A DNA stretch of 64,000 nt from [Muricauda] lutisoli (nom. illeg.) (lineage in GTDB: Bacteria > Bacteroidota > Bacteroidia > Flavobacteriales > Flavobacteriaceae). The position numbers and the translations under genes were made by a program. Below are positions 1-7,640 of the stretch, one piece after another. How positions within the stretch are numbered: position 1 is the first letter of the stretch; each line of letters starts with the position of its first letter. The notes below the pieces were generated by a model. That model ran no database searches, was not told the origin of the DNA, and saw only the letters and a program-made list of their open reading frames with translations. The stretch lies in the NCBI RefSeq assembly GCF_017313105.1, contig NZ_JAFLND010000003.1, positions 248,001-312,000 on the forward strand. The letters run 5' to 3'.

Positions 1-1
1 T

Positions 2-883
2 TATCAAATAGAACTTCGACATTTCATCTATTTTTTGGCCGTGGCCGAAGAGCTTCACTACAGAAAGGCTGCTGAAAAGCTGTTTATTTCCCAACCTGGA
101 TTGAGTACGCAAATCAAACAGATGGAGGAGATATTGGGAACCCAACTTTTTATAAGGGACAAGAAAAAGGTGAGTTTGACCCCCGCAGGAGAGTTTTTGA
201 AAAAAGAGGTGGAATTTATCTTGAATCATCTGGAGCAGACCAAAAAGCAGGTGAAACTTATCGGGGATGGGCAATTAGGGGAGGTACGTATCGGTTTTTT
301 GGGTTCGGCCATGCAAAATGTGGTCCCCAATTTATTACTGGGTTTAAAAGAAAAGTTTCCAACGGTCCATACCACTTTGGAAGAGCTTTCCAACCGAGCG
401 CAGATCAATGCGATATTGGCCGATCGATTGGATTTGGGCTTTGTCCGATTGTCCCGCGTTCCTAAGGGACTCGATGTAAAACCTGTTTTTGAGGATACCT
501 TTTCCTTGGTGCTACCGGCAGACCATCCTTTGGATGAAGCGAATTTTAAGAACATCAGTCAGGTGGCGGATGAGGATTTTATTCTGTTTTCCCAAGATTA
601 TAGTCCCATGTACTACGATACTGTCCTAAGTATTTGTGAGGATAGTGGTTTTGTGCCCAATGTTTCGCACAAATCGGTGCACGCACAGACCATTTTTAAA
701 TTGGTGGAGAATAAACTGGGCATAGCCATTGTACCAACAACGCTTCAGTACGGGTTCCAGATGAAGGTGAAATTCATTGAAATGAAAAAAATAAAACAAC
801 GTGCCATCTTGAGCATGGTTTGGAAAACGGATAATAGAAACCCTGCCCTTCAAAAATGTATGGACTTGCTCCTGAAATTATGA
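2..883 (+). CDS. LysR-family transcriptional regulator (5' end outside window)
   Basis: The reading frame is open from base 2 and runs off the left edge, so the true start codon is missing; the first visible residues read YQIELRHFIYFLAVAEELHY, the classic LysR N-terminus. The winged helix-turn-helix follows (KAAEKLFISQPGLSTQIKQM), then a linker helix and a periplasmic-binding-like effector domain with the usual GxVRIGFLGS entry strand. LysR proteins bind DNA as tetramers and respond to a small ligand; the ligand cannot be inferred here. The TTG at 35 lies inside the helix-turn-helix and cannot be the start. The nitroreductase follows after 48 bp and has its own -7 box, so it need not be in the same transcript. 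Confidence 0.93.
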   Translation, partial: YQIELRHFIYFLAVAEELHYRKAAEKLFISQPGLSTQIKQMEEILGTQLFIRDKKKVSLTPAGEFLKKEVEFILNHLEQTKKQVKLIGDGQLGEVRIGFLGSAMQNVVPNLLLGLKEKFPTVHTTLEELSNRAQINAILADRLDLGFVRLSRVPKGLDVKPVFEDTFSLVLPADHPLDEANFKNISQVADEDFILFSQDYSPMYYDTVLSICEDSGFVPNVSHKSVHAQTIFKLVENKLGIAIVPTTLQYGFQMKVKFIEMKKIKQRAILSMVWKTDNRNPALQKCMDLLLKL

Positions 884-901
884 TAACAACGTTTTGGAGC
901 G

Positions 902-909
902 TAACTTTG
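902..909 (+). promoter_or_regulatory. -7 box of the nitroreductase promoter
   Basis: TAACTTTG is an exact match to the Bacteroidota -7 consensus TAnnTTTG. With the first base at -12 (as calibrated on tRNA-Leu here) transcription would start near 914, giving an 18-base leader before the ATG at 932. No clear -33 TTTG is seen. Confidence 0.5.
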
Positions 910-931
910 GAATTCAACTTAATAGTGCATT

Positions 932-1486
932 ATGATTTTTGATCTGATCAAGGAAAGAAGAAGTATTTTTCCTCCTCAATTTAATGATAAACCCATTTCA
1001 AGAGAAACCATTGAGAAAATTTTGGAAGCTGCGAATTGGGCCCCAACGCATAAGAAAACAGAACCTTGGCGGTTTAAGGTATTAATGGGGGAAAAGAAAC
1101 AGGAATTAGGTGCTTTTTTGTCCAATAAATATCAAGAAGTGGACCCCAAGCCGAAGCAGATGAAAATCAAAAAACTGCAATTTAACCCATCCAACTCTGG
1201 AGCCGTAATCGCCATCTGCATGCAACGGGACCCAAAAGAAAGCCTACCCGAGTGGGAAGAGATTGCATCGGTGGCCATGGCTGTCCAAAATATGTGGTTG
1301 TGCTGCACAGAACTTGGTATTGGATGTTATTGGGCATCACCGGGACTTATAAAGTTTATGGATGAATTTTTTGACCTTAAGGAAGGTGAAAGATGTCTCG
1401 GATTTCTTTTTATGGGCTATTATGATGGTGAAGTGGAAAGATCCGATAGAACCCCTGTTTCTGAAAAAGTACAGTGGCTGGATTAA
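932..1486 (+). CDS. Nitroreductase-family NAD(P)H/FMN oxidoreductase
   Basis: The 184-residue protein has the short nitroreductase fold typical of the YdjA-like branch: an N-terminal RRSIFPP motif where family members hold RRSxR for FMN phosphate binding, the ANWAPTHKKTEPWRF segment (APSxxNxQPWRF-type flavin site) at about 31-45, and a C-terminal LGFLFMGYY strand. Family members reduce nitro groups, quinones or enones with NAD(P)H through FMN; the natural substrate is not visible. It ends tail-to-tail with the DUF456 gene, the two stop codons sharing four bases (TTAA, 1483-1486). Confidence 0.88.
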   Translation: MIFDLIKERRSIFPPQFNDKPISRETIEKILEAANWAPTHKKTEPWRFKVLMGEKKQELGAFLSNKYQEVDPKPKQMKIKKLQFNPSNSGAVIAICMQRDPKESLPEWEEIASVAMAVQNMWLCCTELGIGCYWASPGLIKFMDEFFDLKEGERCLGFLFMGYYDGEVERSDRTPVSEKVQWLD

Positions 1487-1995
1487 CCAAAAGTAAATAG
1501 GTCCCCTGCATATTTGATGGTGATGTATACGTAGAATACGGTATACATAACGGTTACCACAAGTTTCATAAAAGTACCCGTCAAAAACCCTAAAAACGAA
1601 CCAAAGGCCGCCTTCATGGCGGTTTTTTTATTGGCTTTGTTCATCAATTCTCCGACCAATGCACCAATAAATGGCCAAATAATAATACCCAAGGGTCCGA
1701 ATATGGGAACAAAAAGGGCGACAAGTAGGCCTATGATGGTTCCCCACATGCCAGCTTTGCTGCCACCGAACCGTCTGGTACCCATGGCGGGTATTATATA
1801 ATCCAAAATGGTGATGGTGATCGCGATGACAAAGGTTACTCCCAAAACCCACCAATTATCTGGTACAGCTCTAGTTAAGTAGAGCAATAACAATCCCACC
1901 CAGCTGATAGGCGGACCGGGCAAAACGGGCAAAAAGCTACCGAGTATTCCGACCAGCATCAAAAGAAACCCCAAAATGAGCAATGCTATGTCCAT
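1483..1995 (-). CDS. DUF456 integral membrane protein
   Basis: The 170-residue product is almost entirely hydrophobic, with an initial helix (ALLILGFLLMLVGILGSF), a PGPPISWVGLLLLY segment and three or four further helices rich in Gly. The LPVLPGPP motif and the glycine-rich later segment GSKAGMWGTIIGLLVALFVP fit DUF456, whose function is unknown. Its start at 1995 is the first ATG. It faces away from the His-rich protein and TonB-dependent receptor pair across a 170 bp intergenic region that contains an inverted repeat at 2020-2039. Confidence 0.8.
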   Translation of the reverse strand: MDIALLILGFLLMLVGILGSFLPVLPGPPISWVGLLLLYLTRAVPDNWWVLGVTFVIAITITILDYIIPAMGTRRFGGSKAGMWGTIIGLLVALFVPIFGPLGIIIWPFIGALVGELMNKANKKTAMKAAFGSFLGFLTGTFMKLVVTVMYTVFYVYITIKYAGDLFTFG

Positions 1996-2019
1996 GGTTG
2001 TGTTTTACTGTTAGACAAA

Positions 2020-2039
2020 TGTAACCGACAATTGTTACA
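2020..2039. promoter_or_regulatory. Candidate operator: TGTAAC-N8-GTTACA inverted repeat
   Basis: Perfect six-base arms TGTAAC (2020-2025) and GTTACA (2034-2039) are separated by eight bases. The site lies 43 bp upstream of the -7 box TAAATTTG (2082-2089) of the small His-rich protein and TonB-dependent receptor pair, and 25 bp from the DUF456 start. The regulator is unknown; a metal or Crp-type factor is possible but is only inferred. Confidence 0.35.
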
Positions 2040-2081
2040 AACAAAATCAAAATGAAACCCTACCCTTAATTTTTTCGTAGG

Positions 2082-2089
2082 TAAATTTG
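2082..2089 (+). promoter_or_regulatory. -7 box upstream of the His-rich protein / TonB-dependent receptor pair
   Basis: TAAATTTG matches TAnnTTTG exactly. Transcription is predicted near 2094, which leaves room for a start codon upstream of the GTG at 2164 (see that gene). Confidence 0.5.
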
Positions 2090-2163
2090 AAACCAACAAT
2101 CAAAAGGTCATTAAACCGAATAAAACACATACAAAATCAAAGTTCATCAGTATAGGATGTGCT

Positions 2164-2550
2164 GTGATGTGTCTGTTTTATTTACTTGGACTTTTTAACG
2201 GACTGGTGTTGGAGACCTTGCATGAAGTCTCCCACATTGTTTCTCCGGAAACCAACCACCATCATTTTGCTACTGATCGCGAAGCCATAGATTATTCTTC
2301 TTTGGAAGCCATGGCGGGCCACTCTCACGAAGCATTGGAAGCCTTAAAGGAATTGTTGGAGGCCCATCAGCCCGATGAACAAGAATCCAAGGATGGGATC
2401 AGCTTTAAATTGGATAAACATGTTTCCGAAGAAATTAGTCTTCAACATGAAATAGGTTTGTTGCCGGTAGGTAACAACAATTGGGCTTATCAAAGCATAA
2501 CTCCATTTTGGTGCCAAAACGTAACTACACCGCCTCCCCAACATGGTTGA
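2164..2550 (+). CDS. Small His-rich membrane or secreted protein preceding a TonB-dependent receptor
   Basis: I do not recognise the family. The 128-residue product starts with a hydrophobic stretch (MCLFYLLGLFNGLVL) and continues with a soluble region rich in His and acidic residues (LHEVSHIVSPETNHHH, then MAGHSHEALEALKELLEAH). The clustered His residues suggest metal handling, which is inference. The start is uncertain: GTG 2164 and ATG 2167 are possible, but the frame stays open back to 2056. The upstream codons 2113-2163 would add a basic segment (KPNKTHTKSK) and lengthen the hydrophobic core, giving a better signal sequence; only an ATT (2110) is available there. It is followed after 108 bp by the receptor gene, so the two probably form a unit. 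Confidence 0.6.
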   Translation: MMCLFYLLGLFNGLVLETLHEVSHIVSPETNHHHFATDREAIDYSSLEAMAGHSHEALEALKELLEAHQPDEQESKDGISFKLDKHVSEEISLQHEIGLLPVGNNNWAYQSITPFWCQNVTTPPPQHG

Positions 2551-2658
2551 AAAATAGGCTAGGCCAATTTTTAAGAACGAGTTCCAATCTTTTTTTGGGG
2601 TGGTCTGGTACTTCAATTGTTCAGACTTTTTTATCAAATCAAATTAAAAGACAACGAC

Positions 2659-4884
2659 ATGAAATATTTTATGACGGCATTGTTCATGCTGTTCATGGGC
2701 ATTATTGCTGCACAAAACATAGAGGGAAAACTGGTAGATGAAGCTGGTTCCCCCATAGAGGATGCTGGAATTTTCAACAAAACCAGTGGACAACACAGCC
2801 ATACCGATGGAACAGGACATTTTGTTCTGGACAGGACTTCAGTAAACGATACAATTTACTTTTCCAGACTGGGATATGCCACGCTCACCCGAGTGGTGAG
2901 TGAAACGGATTTACAAAATACCATTACCATTGTACTTGAGGAAAGTTCCATTTCATTGGACCAAGTAGTTTTGGTATCCAAGGTGAACGCCTTGAGCAGA
3001 GTAGTGGATGTGGATGTAAAAACCAATCCCGTAAAATCATCACAGGAAATTTTAAGGAAGGTTCCCGGCCTGATCATTGGTCAGCATGCCGGCGGCGGAA
3101 AGGCCGAACAAATATTCTTGAGAGGCTTTGATGTTGATCACGGAACCGATGTGGCCATTAATGTGGACGGCATGCCGGTAAATATGGTTTCCCATGCCCA
3201 TGGTCAAGGTTATGCGGATCTTCACTTTGTTATTCCTGAGACCATTGAGAATGTAAATTTTGGGAAAGGACCCTATTATGCCGATCAAGGGAATTTTAAT
3301 ACCGCGGGTTACGTGAATTTAAAGCTGAGAAAAAGCTTGGACAAAAGCGTTTTTTCCACCGAAGTTGGACAATTTGGCGCGCGCAGGTTTATAGGGATGT
3401 TCAATGTGTTGGAGAACCAAAACACCAATGCTTACTTGGCTTCGGAATTGTATTTGACAGATGGACCGTTTGAGTCGCCACAGAACTTTAATCGAATCAA
3501 TATTTTGGGAAGATATCACTATGCTTTGCCTGGCGATCAAGAGTTGCTGTTAACGGCTTCGCACTTTTCGAGCAAATGGGATGCATCGGGCCAAATACCG
3601 CAACGGGCCGTTGATCAAGGACTGATAAGCCGTTTTGGAGCCATTGATGATACGGAAGGCGGACAAACAAGCAGGACCAATTTCGTTTTGAACCACAACA
3701 AGAGCTTGGGTATGGGGAAATCGATCAATACCATGGCGTTTGTGTCCCATTACGATTTTGAGCTCTATTCCAACTTCACATTTTTCTTGGAGGATGCTGT
3801 GAACGGGGACCAGATCAAACAATTTGAAGACCGGATGCTGGCAGGTGCAAAAACCGTTTTTCAGGATAATTCGGCCAATTTGGGCAACTTGGATTTTAAA
3901 TACAACGCAGGAATGGGTTTTAGGTACGATAATCTAGATGATAACCAACTGTCCCACACCTTGAACCGTCAAGAGTTGTTGGAACGATTGGCCTATGGAG
4001 ATGTGGATGAGGTAAATGGCTACGCCTTTGCTGGAGCTGAATTCAAATCAGGTAAATTTACCTTTGAGCCCGCCCTTCGTATGGATTATTTCCGGTTCGA
4101 TTATGTTGACAAGATGAGTGAGCTTTACGACAGTCGCAGTGAGGAAAAAATGGCTTTTAGCCCTAAATTCAATACCATTTACAGTCCAACTCAAAATACC
4201 CAGTTTTTCTTAAAAACAGGAATCGGTTTTCATTCCAACGATACTAGGGTGGTTGTAGCAAATGAGGGTGAAGAAATTTTACCGGCTGCCTATGGGGTGG
4301 ATTTAGGAACCATCATTAAACCAGCGGATAAATTGGTTTTGAACGCCACCGTATGGACCTTGTTTTTAGATCAAGAGTTTGTTTATGTTGGAGATGCAGC
4401 TATAGTCGAGCCCAGCGGAAAAACCAGAAGAATGGGAATTGAGGTGGGAGCGAGGTACCAACCTATGGACTGGATCTACTTTTATACCGATGCTAACTAT
4501 ACCCACGCTCGTAGCACCGAAGAAGCCGAAGGAGAAGATTACATACCCTTGGCACCCGATTTTACAATGGCGGGTGGTGTCACCACGGGAGGTGACCAAG
4601 GTTTTTCGGGAGGATTTAACTATAGGTATATTGACGATAGACCTGCCAATGAGGACAATTCGATTATAGCAGAAGGTTATTTTGTCACTGATGCCACGTT
4701 GAATTATAGTGTGAACAATTGGACCTTTGGCCTGATTGTGGAAAATTTGTTCGATACCGAATGGAACGAGACACAGTTCGCTACGGAAAGTCGTTTGTTC
4801 AATGAGCCTAATTCTTTTGAAGAGATTCATTTTACACCGGGAACACCTTTTTACCTACGAGGAAAGATTACCGTAACTTTCTAA
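2659..4884 (+). CDS. TonB-dependent outer-membrane receptor with carboxypeptidase-regulatory-like N-terminal domain
   Basis: From the ATG at 2659 the protein opens with a signal peptide (MKYFMTALFMLFMGIIAAQ), then a CarboxypepD-reg-like beta-sandwich (IEGKLVDEAGSPIEDAGIF...), a plug domain (KVPGLIIGQHAGGGKAEQIF followed by LRGFDVDHGTDVAINVDGMP) and a beta-barrel ending in the aromatic TPFYLRGKITVTF. A longer open frame from 2617 adds 14 residues before the signal peptide and is rejected. Such receptors import ligands with energy from TonB-ExbBD. The plug has several His residues (GHGVNM-type loop SHAHGQGYADLHF), and the preceding gene is His-rich, so a metal or metal-chelate substrate is plausible but unproven. 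A hairpin terminator follows directly. Confidence 0.93.
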   Translation: MKYFMTALFMLFMGIIAAQNIEGKLVDEAGSPIEDAGIFNKTSGQHSHTDGTGHFVLDRTSVNDTIYFSRLGYATLTRVVSETDLQNTITIVLEESSISLDQVVLVSKVNALSRVVDVDVKTNPVKSSQEILRKVPGLIIGQHAGGGKAEQIFLRGFDVDHGTDVAINVDGMPVNMVSHAHGQGYADLHFVIPETIENVNFGKGPYYADQGNFNTAGYVNLKLRKSLDKSVFSTEVGQFGARRFIGMFNVLENQNTNAYLASELYLTDGPFESPQNFNRINILGRYHYALPGDQELLLTASHFSSKWDASGQIPQRAVDQGLISRFGAIDDTEGGQTSRTNFVLNHNKSLGMGKSINTMAFVSHYDFELYSNFTFFLEDAVNGDQIKQFEDRMLAGAKTVFQDNSANLGNLDFKYNAGMGFRYDNLDDNQLSHTLNRQELLERLAYGDVDEVNGYAFAGAEFKSGKFTFEPALRMDYFRFDYVDKMSELYDSRSEEKMAFSPKFNTIYSPTQNTQFFLKTGIGFHSNDTRVVVANEGEEILPAAYGVDLGTIIKPADKLVLNATVWTLFLDQEFVYVGDAAIVEPSGKTRRMGIEVGARYQPMDWIYFYTDANYTHARSTEEAEGEDYIPLAPDFTMAGGVTTGGDQGFSGGFNYRYIDDRPANEDNSIIAEGYFVTDATLNYSVNNWTFGLIVENLFDTEWNETQFATESRLFNEPNSFEEIHFTPGTPFYLRGKITVTF

Positions 4885-4890
4885 ATAATT

Positions 4891-4923
4891 ATCCGCCAGA
4901 AAACTACGCTGGCGGATTTTTTA
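4891..4923 (+). terminator. Rho-independent terminator after the TonB-dependent receptor
   Basis: The nine-base arms ATCCGCCAG (4891-4899) and CTGGCGGAT (4909-4917) are perfectly complementary and are followed by a T run. It separates the receptor from the BlaI promoter region immediately downstream. Confidence 0.85.
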
Positions 4924-4933
4924 TCTATTTTCT

Positions 4934-5000
4934 AACTAAAAAATTAGTTTAAACTAAATATTTAGTTATATTTGTTTCGTGTTGAACTAAAAAGTTAGTT
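4934..5000 (+). promoter_or_regulatory. Triple BlaI-type operator with embedded promoter
   Basis: Three copies of the palindrome AACTAA-N4-TTAGTT occur at 4934-4949, 4952-4967 and 4985-5000, the middle one a perfect 16-base palindrome. The -7 box TATATTTG is at 4967-4974, sharing one base with the middle operator, so transcription should start near 4979. The three copies then cover roughly -45 to -30, -27 to -12 and +7 to +22. BlaI/MecI/CopY repressors bind such dyads as dimers, so autorepression of the downstream BlaI-M56 pair is the natural reading. Confidence 0.8.
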
Positions 5001-5005
5001 AAAAA

Positions 5006-5368
5006 ATGAAGCAACTCACCAAGGCAGAAGAAGAGGTAATGCAGCTCCTTTGGAAAATTGAAAAGGGCAATGTTGCCGCAATTTTGGAAGAATTGCCAGA
5101 ACCCAAGCCAGCCTACAATACGGTTTCCACCATTGTTCGGATTTTGGAGGACAAGGGTTTTGTGTCTCACGAAAAAGTGGGCAAGGGGCATGTGTACTTT
5201 CCTTTGATGAAAAAAGAAGAGTACAGTAATCAGAGCCTGAACAAATTGATGGATGGGTATTTCCAAGGCTCATTCTCCAGTATGGTGTCCTTTTTTATGA
5301 AGAAGAACGACATCAGTTTAAAGGAACTCGAAGAAATTATGAAAAACATTAAAGACAAAGAACAATGA
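5006..5368 (+). CDS. BlaI/MecI/CopY-family transcriptional repressor
   Basis: The 120-residue protein begins with the family signature LTKAEEEVMQLLWKIEKGNV, has the winged helix with PAYNTVSTIVRILEDKGFVSHEK and a C-terminal dimerisation helix (ISLKELEEIMKNIK). In BlaI systems the repressor is cleaved or released when the membrane M56 protease senses a signal. Its stop codon overlaps the M56 start (ATGA at 5365-5368), so the two are translationally coupled. Three operator copies precede it. No beta-lactamase is nearby, so the role is probably envelope or metal stress rather than antibiotic resistance; that is inference. Confidence 0.92.
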   Translation: MKQLTKAEEEVMQLLWKIEKGNVAAILEELPEPKPAYNTVSTIVRILEDKGFVSHEKVGKGHVYFPLMKKEEYSNQSLNKLMDGYFQGSFSSMVSFFMKKNDISLKELEEIMKNIKDKEQ

Positions 5369-7005
5369 TTACCTACATTCTAGAATCTTTAGCGTTTCAA
5401 CTCGTCTTTTTGTTGGCCTATGATCTTTTTTTAAAGAAAGAGACCTTTTTTCAATGGAACCGTGCATATATGCTGGTCACGTTTGCTCTTTCCCTCATAT
5501 TGCCGTGGGTAAAAATACGGGCCCTACAGACCTCAATGCCGCAGGAGTTGGAAACCACAACAGTATTTCTTGCCCAGTTGAACGGAGTAGTGCTCGGGCC
5601 CGGCATGGAACAAGCTAGTTGGCTCGAACGTATTTCTTGGCCATACTTGGTTTTGGGTCTTGGGAGTACATTGGCAACGATATGGTTTGTTTACAAGTTA
5701 ATTCAAATTAGCAGACTCCGTAATAAAAGTGTTGTGGAGAATTATAAGGAATTCACGAAAGTCACAGTGCCCAAAAGTACTTCCGCTTTCTCCTTTTTTC
5801 GAAACATTTTTATGGGAGAAGAAATCAAAAAGGACAAGGAGCCCAATATTCTGGCTCACGAATTGGTGCATGTAAAGCAATGGCATTCCTTAGATCTTCT
5901 CTTTTTTGAGTTGGCCCGAATAGTTTTCTGGTTTAATCCTTTGGTGTATATCTATCAAAGTAGAGTGTCGGAACTGCACGAGTTTATTGCCGATGAAAAA
6001 GCAGTCAAACAAAACAAGACAGGGCATTTCGAGATGTTGTTGTCTGAAGCATTCAACACACAGAATATCAGTTTTGTCAATCAATTTTTCAATAAATCAC
6101 TAATCAAAAAGCGAATAGTCATGTTACAAAAAAAGAAGTCCAGAGCCGTATGGCAGTTAAAGTATGTATTGTTGTTGCCCCTTGTGTTGGGCATGTTGGT
6201 GTATACTTCTTGTGAGGTCGGTAATGAAGAAAATAAAGGAGAACTTGATGCTAGTGTGCCCTTGACCACCGTTAAAGAAGTACCATTCGGTGTAGTGGAC
6301 GAAGTACCTGTTTTTCCGGGTTGTGAAGATGCCGAGGATAAAAAAGCTTGTTTTCAAGAAAAAATGCAAGCACATATCCGCAAAAACTTTCATTATCCAG
6401 AAGCGGCTCAGGAACAAGGCATCCAGGGTAGGGTAAGCACCATTTTTATAATTGATCAAGAGGGGAATGTAGTAGATATAAAAATGAGAGGTCCACACGA
6501 ACTTTTGGAAAAGGAAACCGAAAGGATTTTGTCCAAACTACCTCAAATGCAGCCGGGTAAACAAGATGGACAATTTGTGAATGTTCCGTTTTCCATCCCA
6601 ATAACTTTTAAAATTGACGATGGGGACCAAACGAAAAAGTCCGCTCAAGAAAGTGATAATTCCGTTCCCTTCGCCACAATCGATCAAGTTCCCATTTTCC
6701 CGGGCTGTGAAGATGCCGTTGACAAAAAAGCTTGTTTTCAGGAAAAAATACAAGCACACATTCGTAAAAATTTTCATTATCCCGAAGCGGCCCAAGAACA
6801 AGGTATACAGGGAAGGGTGGCCGTATTGTTTACAATTGATACCAATGGTGAGATAACTACCATTAAAAAGCGAGGTCCAGATAAATTGTTGGAAGATGAA
6901 GCAGTACGAATCATAGAACGCTTGCCCAAAATGCAACCCGGAAAACATGAGGGAGAGGTGGTAAAAGTACCTTTTGCAATTCCAATCACTTTTAAATTGC
7001 AATAA
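5365..7005 (+). CDS. M56 (BlaR1-type) membrane metalloprotease with two tandem TonB C-terminal domains
   Basis: The 546-residue protein has N-terminal membrane helices, a zinc protease motif HELVH (H165, E166, H169) followed by a helix and NPLVY, a probable third ligand at HEFIADE (about 206), and a last membrane helix at about 265-281. The exported part is not a penicillin-sensor domain but two TonB C-terminal folds at about 312-417 and 440-546. Each opens with VPxFPGCED...KKACFQEK and ends with PxxFKI/L. The first 44 residues of the two copies differ at only three positions. BlaR1-like proteins transmit an external signal by proteolysis; here TonB-C domains may bind a receptor or peptidoglycan-associated partner instead. 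The gene overlaps blaI by four bases. Confidence 0.9.
   Translation: MITYILESLAFQLVFLLAYDLFLKKETFFQWNRAYMLVTFALSLILPWVKIRALQTSMPQELETTTVFLAQLNGVVLGPGMEQASWLERISWPYLVLGLGSTLATIWFVYKLIQISRLRNKSVVENYKEFTKVTVPKSTSAFSFFRNIFMGEEIKKDKEPNILAHELVHVKQWHSLDLLFFELARIVFWFNPLVYIYQSRVSELHEFIADEKAVKQNKTGHFEMLLSEAFNTQNISFVNQFFNKSLIKKRIVMLQKKKSRAVWQLKYVLLLPLVLGMLVYTSCEVGNEENKGELDASVPLTTVKEVPFGVVDEVPVFPGCEDAEDKKACFQEKMQAHIRKNFHYPEAAQEQGIQGRVSTIFIIDQEGNVVDIKMRGPHELLEKETERILSKLPQMQPGKQDGQFVNVPFSIPITFKIDDGDQTKKSAQESDNSVPFATIDQVPIFPGCEDAVDKKACFQEKIQAHIRKNFHYPEAAQEQGIQGRVAVLFTIDTNGEITTIKKRGPDKLLEDEAVRIIERLPKMQPGKHEGEVVKVPFAIPITFKLQ
6298..7002 (+). repeat. In-gene tandem duplication encoding two TonB-C domains
   Basis: Copy 1 spans about 6298-6615 and copy 2 about 6682-7002. 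The proteins are nearly identical over the N-terminal half of each domain, while the DNA differs at many synonymous third positions. This indicates a duplication that is not recent and has been kept by selection, or homogenised at protein level. Confidence 0.85.
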
Positions 7006-7053
7006 CTCGTCAATTTGAAGAGGATATTTGTTCTCTTTCTGTTAATATTTTTT

Positions 7054-7081
7054 CAAAGCCGGTGCGCAAACATCGGCTTTG
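7054..7081. other. Hairpin in the gap after the M56 gene
   Basis: CAAAGCCG (7054-7061) and CGGCTTTG (7074-7081) form a perfect eight-base stem. There is no T run after it on the plus strand, but a T-rich stretch precedes it, so it is a weak terminator candidate. The rest of 7006-7159 shows nothing recognisable. Confidence 0.4.
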
Positions 7082-7159
7082 GTTGTTGCAAATGGAATGC
7101 TACTTACCTAAGCAAATTCTTCAAAATGTCGTAATTTCAGCCAAATTCTAGGGGCTGTC

Positions 7160-7639
7160 ATGCAGAAGTTTGTTTTGTTAATCATTTTTATGGGTTTGCT
7201 CGTATCCTGCGAGTTGTTCGAGTCCAAGGAGGATAAGACCCAAAAACTGGTCAATGAGGAGCTTTTGGCGATTGATTGGAACGACGTAGATCAATATCCA
7301 CTTTTTGACGATTGTGACGAAACGGCCCCCAAAGAAGCGCAACAGGAGTGCTTCCAAAACGTGATCACCGAATATTTTTCCGAAGCTTTGGCGGGACTCA
7401 ATTTCCAAGTGCGCAACGATATGAACGATACGGTCTATATCGATTTTTTGATTGATGAGCATGGTTTTATGTCGGTGTTGAACGTAGAGGAAAAAACATC
7501 CGTGCTCAATGAAATATCGGATTTCAATACCAAAATCTCCGCACGTTTGAACGATTTGACCACGGTGGCACCCGCATTAAAAAGAGGAAACCCAGTAAGT
7601 CTTCGCTTTAGGCTTCCACTGGTTTTAAATACCTACTAA
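7160..7639 (+). CDS. Lipoprotein resembling a decayed TonB-C domain
   Basis: The 159-residue product has a lipoprotein signal (FVLLIIFMGLLVSC, lipobox LVSC, Cys17). After a short linker the segment VDQYPLFDDCDETAPKEAQQECFQ aligns by eye with VDEVPVFPGCEDAEDKKACF from the upstream M56 protein, including both Cys positions, and the C-terminus (GNPVSLRFRLPLVL) resembles the final TonB-C strand. The glycine and YP motifs of a normal TonB-C are missing. It probably sits in the outer membrane or periplasmic leaflet; a role linked to the adjacent M56 sensor is inference. RuvC starts two bases after its stop. Confidence 0.75.
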   Translation: MQKFVLLIIFMGLLVSCELFESKEDKTQKLVNEELLAIDWNDVDQYPLFDDCDETAPKEAQQECFQNVITEYFSEALAGLNFQVRNDMNDTVYIDFLIDEHGFMSVLNVEEKTSVLNEISDFNTKISARLNDLTTVAPALKRGNPVSLRFRLPLVLNTY

Positions 7640-7640
7640 T

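Noticed and set aside
2617..2658. Extended N-terminus for the TonB-dependent receptor
   Set aside because: It would put 14 residues ahead of a complete signal peptide starting at 2659.
4366..4830. Open frame of 154 residues on the minus strand
   Set aside because: Antisense to the barrel of the TonB-dependent receptor; composition is that of a shadow frame.
6538..7002. Open frame of 154 residues on the minus strand, with a similar frame at 6157-6498
   Set aside because: Both are antisense to the duplicated TonB-C domains; they resemble each other only because the coding strand is duplicated.
5006..7005. Beta-lactam resistance system
   Set aside because: The M56 protein lacks a penicillin-binding sensor domain and no beta-lactamase or PBP2a gene is nearby.
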